Assembly (NCBI GenBank): GCA_039105265.1
Contig: JAPFFF010000007.1
Coordinates: 3,286,001 to 3,350,000 of the forward strand
From: Tritrichomonas musculus
Taxonomy: Eukaryota > Parabasalia > Tritrichomonadida > Tritrichomonadidae
DNA: 64,000 nt
Direction of reading: 5' to 3'
A program made the translations under genes and the position numbers. Positions 59,562 through 64,000 of the stretch are shown here, one piece after another. The number at the start of each line of letters is the position of its first letter. Within the stretch, counting starts at the first letter, position 1. Below the pieces are notes generated by a model, which was not told the origin of the DNA, did not search any database, and saw only the letters and a program-made list of their open reading frames with translations.

Positions 59562-59707
59562 ATAAATTTGTTTTTATTTTATAATTTTAATTTATTGTTT
59601 TATTAAATAAAGAATTTATTATTGAGATATTATAAAAATAAAAAAAAAATTCTGTTGAATCGTTTTCTATACTTTTTGATTTTATAGAAAACAATCACAA
59701 AAAGAAA

Positions 59708-62700
59708 ATGATATCTTCACCTCGATCTGTTTCACATAAATATTCCAAAAAAGATAAAAAATTTGAAAGAGAGACAACTTTCAAATGGATTCGAACATTA
59801 CTATTTGAAATGGTTAATTATATTCAGATAAATTCACCATCCTTTCGATTATGCGCCTTATTTTCTAAAATTTATTTTTTCTTTTCAATTACTGCTTTTG
59901 CATTTTTACCGCATTGTACACCAATTTATCCATCAATTAACTTATCAAACGCAATTACTGAAATTATTTCAACAGTTTTTTTGTTATTATACCACGATTC
60001 AGGACTGAATACTATTATGATAATGTTTACCATTGTGATATCAATTTTTTTTATATATGTAATTATTTTTTTGGTGTCTCTTGTTATTTTTCACAAGAGT
60101 GCCAAAATTCCAAAACCTATTTTATATTTTCTTAGTTTGGGAATTTTATTTGGACCTCTTTATTTAAATATTGTATTTTTATTTATATCACATTTTATTG
60201 GAGATATTACAATTAATGGTTTCCACTACATTCGAAGTATAACAGCTATTATAATATTATTAATTATTGTATTTTTATTTTTTCCATTTTATTATAGTTT
60301 TTTAAGTCCTACTCTATATTTTAAGCCCAAAACCATTATTTTTTACTCATCTCAATCAGAAAAATATTTTTATTTATCGCTTCATTTCTATACTTTTTTT
60401 GCTGTTGCGTTTAGTAGAGGTATAGACACATTATATTCTATTGTGCTAACATATGTCTCCTTGATTTTTTTATTATTCTCAATTTTCTGTTTTATTTTTG
60501 AATATGATATAGTTTTAATGAGTGAGTATTACTACAATCTTCCATTATTAATTGATACTTTCTTTTTATTATTAACTACTAATACTATCCGTACAGCAAA
60601 TTATATGCGACTACAAAAAGCAAAAGCCATTGGTATTGTACCAACATTTTTCTTATTTTTATTTTTCACTTTATATTTCTTTTTAGTATTAATATTTCGA
60701 TTCGTTATCAATTATTACAAAAAGAAATACAGCGAGAAGCTAGACAACATTGAAGAGTCAACCCTTGAATCAGAAAGGCAATTTTTCAATCTTCTTCGCT
60801 TTGGCTTTGAAATGAATCATCCATCATGTTATGATTGGTCCTTGTTTAAACTTGCCATTCGAACCTTACATACGAAGCGTATCATGATTTGCTATGCCAA
60901 GATCTCCGCCTTCTACTTCAACAAGGAAGACAATCTAATTTTGGTCCTTCGTTATTTTCGCGAACAATTTTGGGAAGAAATTTTCATAAAAAATTTTTGT
61001 TTTCAAATTCGGTCGCATATTCAATCCCACAATGTTTCACTTGACAAGTCACTAAGGAAAGAGTTGTCCAAGCTTCATCGGAAATGCGTTCGTTGTCGTT
61101 CATTAATGCGCTACATGTGGCAAAATGTAATTTGCAACGATCTTTCTCACATCGATCGACTTGCCCTGCTTCTTCACAGCCACACGCAGTCCATTGAAGA
61201 CTCCTTTGCGCACATTCTATTGAATTTTTCACACAACAGCTTTGTGGCGAAGAGCTACGCCTACTTCCTCTCCGACGTGATGCAGAAGCAGGCGGAGAGC
61301 AGGTATTGGAAGTCCGTAGAAAGGACTCTTCGATCCGGCCGACGAGTTGTCAATGAGCGATCGCAAATCATATCGAAATTGGTCATGGGCCGCTACCTGA
61401 AGGATGCCGATTACTACCTGACTGACAAGATGAAGGACGAATCGACGCTTGACGAAATAATGGAGAAGTTGGAAGGCTTGATTATTCCAGAGAAGAAAAG
61501 TGCAGAAATGACTTCGCTTGAATCAATAAGTAAAACGAATGAAAGCCAACAAGAAAAACAGCAGCAGCAACAACAACAAGATGCAGTACAATTTGAAGAT
61601 GATAATAAAGATGATGATGAAAGAAAAAGAAGCCAACTTGAGCTGTTAATTAACAATGTTCGACTTCCATCGATGAAGTACATCATTGTTTTTATTTTCA
61701 TTGTTTTCTCCATCATTGTTCCTTTCTTGATCATCATTCCTTTCTTGATATCTAACAAAGACGCCTCAATTAGCGAGACAGCCTTCCTGTCCATCATTCA
61801 AAGCGGCAGCCTGGCGCCTGCCTTCATTCAGACGTTGATCATTGGCTTCATGAATGTTGTCAGCGATTTGCTTGCTCCTTTGATCACCAACTTCGAGCAA
61901 ATCAACATTCCGCCCGAGTTTTGGCCGAATGGATGGACGAATGAGACGACGAATGAAATGATTCATGTCATGTCTGCCAACAAACTCCGGAAAAGAGTGA
62001 ATGATTTCAACTCTCTCATATCACAAGTCAGTCTTCAAAAGTATTACTACGACTCAATAGTTGCGCCTTTCTACGCTGACCAGTTTGCTTACTCAGTCTA
62101 TGACGTAACGCCTGGAATTGAAGGCAACAATGTTCCAATCTTGATCAAGCAAATGAACATGTCAATGGAGTCAATTCTCGCATTGTACATCTCTCTATCG
62201 TATCGCATCACGCGTTTCCACGGATCTAACAAATGGTTCTACGGACAGAGCCAAGACTTCATGAACATCGAAGCGAACAGCGACGTCATCACATCCAATT
62301 TGAACGAATACACGTCAATCATCATCAATCTCGCGCTTCATGATCGACGGAACCATTCAAACTTGCTGACTTCAATTTTAATTGTCACGACGGTTTTGAT
62401 CGTTGTTCTCTCAATTATCACATGGATCATTGTCACCTATTTCATCAAGAAGGATTCGAACAAAGTCTACTCAATTCTACAATTTGTGCCGAAGAACGAA
62501 ATCTCAACAGTGATGCATCTTTTGTCACCAAAAGAAGAAGAAGATGCAAACTTCGACGATAAAGAATCCGGATTAAGAAACAACGCACTGAGAACATTGA
62601 TCACGCCGGTTGGCCAATACCAAAACAACTGGTTTTCTATTGTCAAAGTTGTTGTTACTTTGCTAATCATTGCTTTGGCGTGCTTGAATTTAAGCATCCA

Positions 62701-64000
62701 GGTCTATTTGAAGAATGTTTTAATCGACGTTCCTTTCAATGCGGCGCCGCTAATTTTGCACTGCGGAAAGCTGCACACGCAAGTCGGAACAATTCTTCAC
62801 AAGATACTTCTTTACTTGTCTTATTACATGATGATTGAAGTCAATCGAACGCAGCTTCTCATCGACATCGACGTCATCATAAACGAGACGCTGCCAAACT
62901 TGGACGAGTTTCGATATGGAAGCGAATCAAACGGATTTTATAAGGGAATCAATTCAATCAATACTTTCTTCGCTGATCGATTCTCTCAACGTTTGTGCGA
63001 GTGGCCGATAGACAACTTTTTCAGTGCCAACATTTTTTTCTGCGAAAATTACGAGACTTCGTTGTTGTACATTCTGAATTACATCCGAATTTTAATGGAG
63101 TCCGACCCTGCTTTGGAGTTTTACTTTTATGATATGTATCCGATTATTGTTTGGTTTTTCAAAAAAAGTTACGAACAGTTCGTAATGCCAACAGAAGAAT
63201 ACTTGATGGAGATGTTCTCTGAGCAAATCGTCTCTTATAAGAAAGATTCGGCAGAAACATCAATTATCGTTGCCATCGTTCTCTTCTTTATTGGTATCAT
63301 ATTGACAATTATTATTCCAAGAGTAGCTTATCCCGTTTATAACTGTTTAAGGCTTCTACTATTCATTGATCAAAAGATCGTTTACGAATCTAAGCCAATA
63401 ATGAAGTTGTTATCGAACGATTTCTCGAAATTTAAGTCCTCAAAATCTTCGTCGGCGTCTTTCACTTCAAATCCTTCTGCTGCTTATTTTGATAAGTATT
63501 ACGAATTTATAAGTTCAATGGAAGACTCGGTTTTAATTGCTTCTAATGAAGGAATAATTGTTGGCGCTAATACATCTGCCGTAAATTTACTGTCTAACAA
63601 AAATAAAACATTCATATTTCAAGATGAAAAATATGTTCTAAATAATATCATAGAAAGTAATTCTAGCAACCAAAGTCAAAGTGAAAAAGAGACTACTTCT
63701 CATTGGAAAAAATTCTTCACACGTAAAAAGAAATTAAATTACGAATACATAAAAATTAATGAAGATGATAATGCTAGTATTGAAGGTGCTTCAATTATAG
63801 GAAAAAGTGTAACTGATGTCATTCAAAATAAAAAATTCACTAGAATTTTCAATATGGTTCAAAATCAAGGTTTTCAACCTTCTTTTGAAATCAGTTTGAG
63901 TAACGATGACTCAATCCATCTAACTTCAATCGCTGTCCTTCACGCTGGAGAAGTTGCTACATCAAAAGATTTCACAACAAACTGTATAGCTTTTTATTGC
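59708..64000 (+). CDS. Receptor-type multi-spanning protein with PAS domain, probable nucleotide cyclase (3' partial)
   Basis: The frame is open from ATG 59708 to the end of the window, 1,431 codons, and continues beyond it. The first 380 residues hold about nine membrane helices. A cytosolic helical region with a poly-Gln stretch spans about 380-650. Further membrane helices lie at about 656-683 (YIIVFIFIVFSIIVPFLIII), 885-914, 977-1001 and 1186-1208, separated by large loops with N-glycosylation sites (NETTNE, NMSM). From about 1267 a PAS domain begins (MEDSVLIASNEGIIVGANTS). This order, many TM, PAS, then a class III cyclase domain, is that of the large adenylate/guanylate cyclases of trichomonads; the catalytic domain would be to the right and is not seen. 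GC content rises inside the gene at 60.8-63.3 kb. TCACAAAAAG precedes the ATG. Confidence 0.78.
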   Translation, partial: MISSPRSVSHKYSKKDKKFERETTFKWIRTLLFEMVNYIQINSPSFRLCALFSKIYFFFSITAFAFLPHCTPIYPSINLSNAITEIISTVFLLLYHDSGLNTIMIMFTIVISIFFIYVIIFLVSLVIFHKSAKIPKPILYFLSLGILFGPLYLNIVFLFISHFIGDITINGFHYIRSITAIIILLIIVFLFFPFYYSFLSPTLYFKPKTIIFYSSQSEKYFYLSLHFYTFFAVAFSRGIDTLYSIVLTYVSLIFLLFSIFCFIFEYDIVLMSEYYYNLPLLIDTFFLLLTTNTIRTANYMRLQKAKAIGIVPTFFLFLFFTLYFFLVLIFRFVINYYKKKYSEKLDNIEESTLESERQFFNLLRFGFEMNHPSCYDWSLFKLAIRTLHTKRIMICYAKISAFYFNKEDNLILVLRYFREQFWEEIFIKNFCFQIRSHIQSHNVSLDKSLRKELSKLHRKCVRCRSLMRYMWQNVICNDLSHIDRLALLLHSHTQSIEDSFAHILLNFSHNSFVAKSYAYFLSDVMQKQAESRYWKSVERTLRSGRRVVNERSQIISKLVMGRYLKDADYYLTDKMKDESTLDEIMEKLEGLIIPEKKSAEMTSLESISKTNESQQEKQQQQQQQDAVQFEDDNKDDDERKRSQLELLINNVRLPSMKYIIVFIFIVFSIIVPFLIIIPFLISNKDASISETAFLSIIQSGSLAPAFIQTLIIGFMNVVSDLLAPLITNFEQINIPPEFWPNGWTNETTNEMIHVMSANKLRKRVNDFNSLISQVSLQKYYYDSIVAPFYADQFAYSVYDVTPGIEGNNVPILIKQMNMSMESILALYISLSYRITRFHGSNKWFYGQSQDFMNIEANSDVITSNLNEYTSIIINLALHDRRNHSNLLTSILIVTTVLIVVLSIITWIIVTYFIKKDSNKVYSILQFVPKNEISTVMHLLSPKEEEDANFDDKESGLRNNALRTLITPVGQYQNNWFSIVKVVVTLLIIALACLNLSIQVYLKNVLIDVPFNAAPLILHCGKLHTQVGTILHKILLYLSYYMMIEVNRTQLLIDIDVIINETLPNLDEFRYGSESNGFYKGINSINTFFADRFSQRLCEWPIDNFFSANIFFCENYETSLLYILNYIRILMESDPALEFYFYDMYPIIVWFFKKSYEQFVMPTEEYLMEMFSEQIVSYKKDSAETSIIVAIVLFFIGIILTIIIPRVAYPVYNCLRLLLFIDQKIVYESKPIMKLLSNDFSKFKSSKSSSASFTSNPSAAYFDKYYEFISSMEDSVLIASNEGIIVGANTSAVNLLSNKNKTFIFQDEKYVLNNIIESNSSNQSQSEKETTSHWKKFFTRKKKLNYEYIKINEDDNASIEGASIIGKSVTDVIQNKKFTRIFNMVQNQGFQPSFEISLSNDDSIHLTSIAVLHAGEVATSKDFTTNCIAFYC

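Overview
The window is nuclear DNA of a protist with very AT-rich intergenic DNA, almost intronless genes and short spacers. It looks like a trichomonad (Parabasalia), most likely a Tritrichomonas-type species. The grounds are: (i) most genes begin with ATG a short way downstream of an initiator-like TCA(T/C/A)(T/A) sequence; (ii) the one convincing intron is 38 nt long and ends in TCTAACATATAG, close to the trichomonad ACTAACACACAG acceptor/branch signal; (iii) trichomonad-expanded families are present: a huge multi-spanning protein with a PAS domain (receptor-type nucleotide cyclase architecture, running off the right edge), a chlamydial Pmp-like beta-helix surface protein, an HNH/NUMOD-type endonuclease family member, a tetraspanin-like protein and small GTPases. 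The species is an inference from style, not from a marker gene.

Layout. 0.8-23.7 kb is a housekeeping block on both strands: WD40 protein, long coiled-coil protein, RNA polymerase II subunit RPB11, a TBC1D31-like TBC protein, a small acidic protein, a thioredoxin-fold membrane protein, an RRM/RD-rich splicing-type protein, an oxysterol-binding-protein relative, a CH-domain actin-binding protein, a multi-spanning membrane protein and proteasome ATPase RPT2. A 2.7-kb gene-poor stretch (3.6-6.3 kb) holds a structured, GC-richer candidate ncRNA. 23.8-26.6 kb is an accessory island: a decayed minus-strand gene, short degenerate repeats, a broken HNH endonuclease gene and a small gene that share the same 5' leader. 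27-46 kb returns to dense genes: CCDC180-like coiled-coil protein, FCF2 rRNA-processing factor, a bacterial-type DUF1893 protein, Pmp-like surface protein, Rab GTPase, the intron-bearing gene, tetraspanin-like protein, ribosomal protein eS30, an ARM-like protein, a ubiquitin-like protein, Pin1-type prolyl isomerase, an SMP-domain (Mmm1-like) lipid-transfer protein and a Rab pseudogene.

47.2-50.5 kb is the most striking non-genic part. Three terminal-inverted-repeat elements lie almost end to end: a 1,455-bp foldback element whose 377-bp arms carry 42-bp tandem repeats and initiator-like motifs, a 1,333-bp TA-flanked (Tc1/mariner-like) element, and a 229-bp TTAA-flanked MITE. Two further candidate MITEs are at 38.6-39.0 and 39.5-39.7 kb. 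50.5-64 kb carries prefoldin subunit 5, a PEK/GCN2-type kinase homologue with a degenerate DFG motif, a long gene desert containing an isolated coding-like island, two coiled-coil genes in divergent orientation, and the truncated cyclase-type receptor.

Functionally the genes are mostly independent. Themes are cytoskeleton/flagellum (CH protein, CCDC180-like, TBC1D31-like, several coiled-coil proteins), membrane traffic and lipid transfer (Rab, ORP, SMP), and core information processing (RPB11, RPT2, eS30, FCF2, prefoldin, RRM protein). Many neighbours are divergent pairs with promoter regions of only about 50-300 bp. No tRNA, rRNA or CRISPR array was found.
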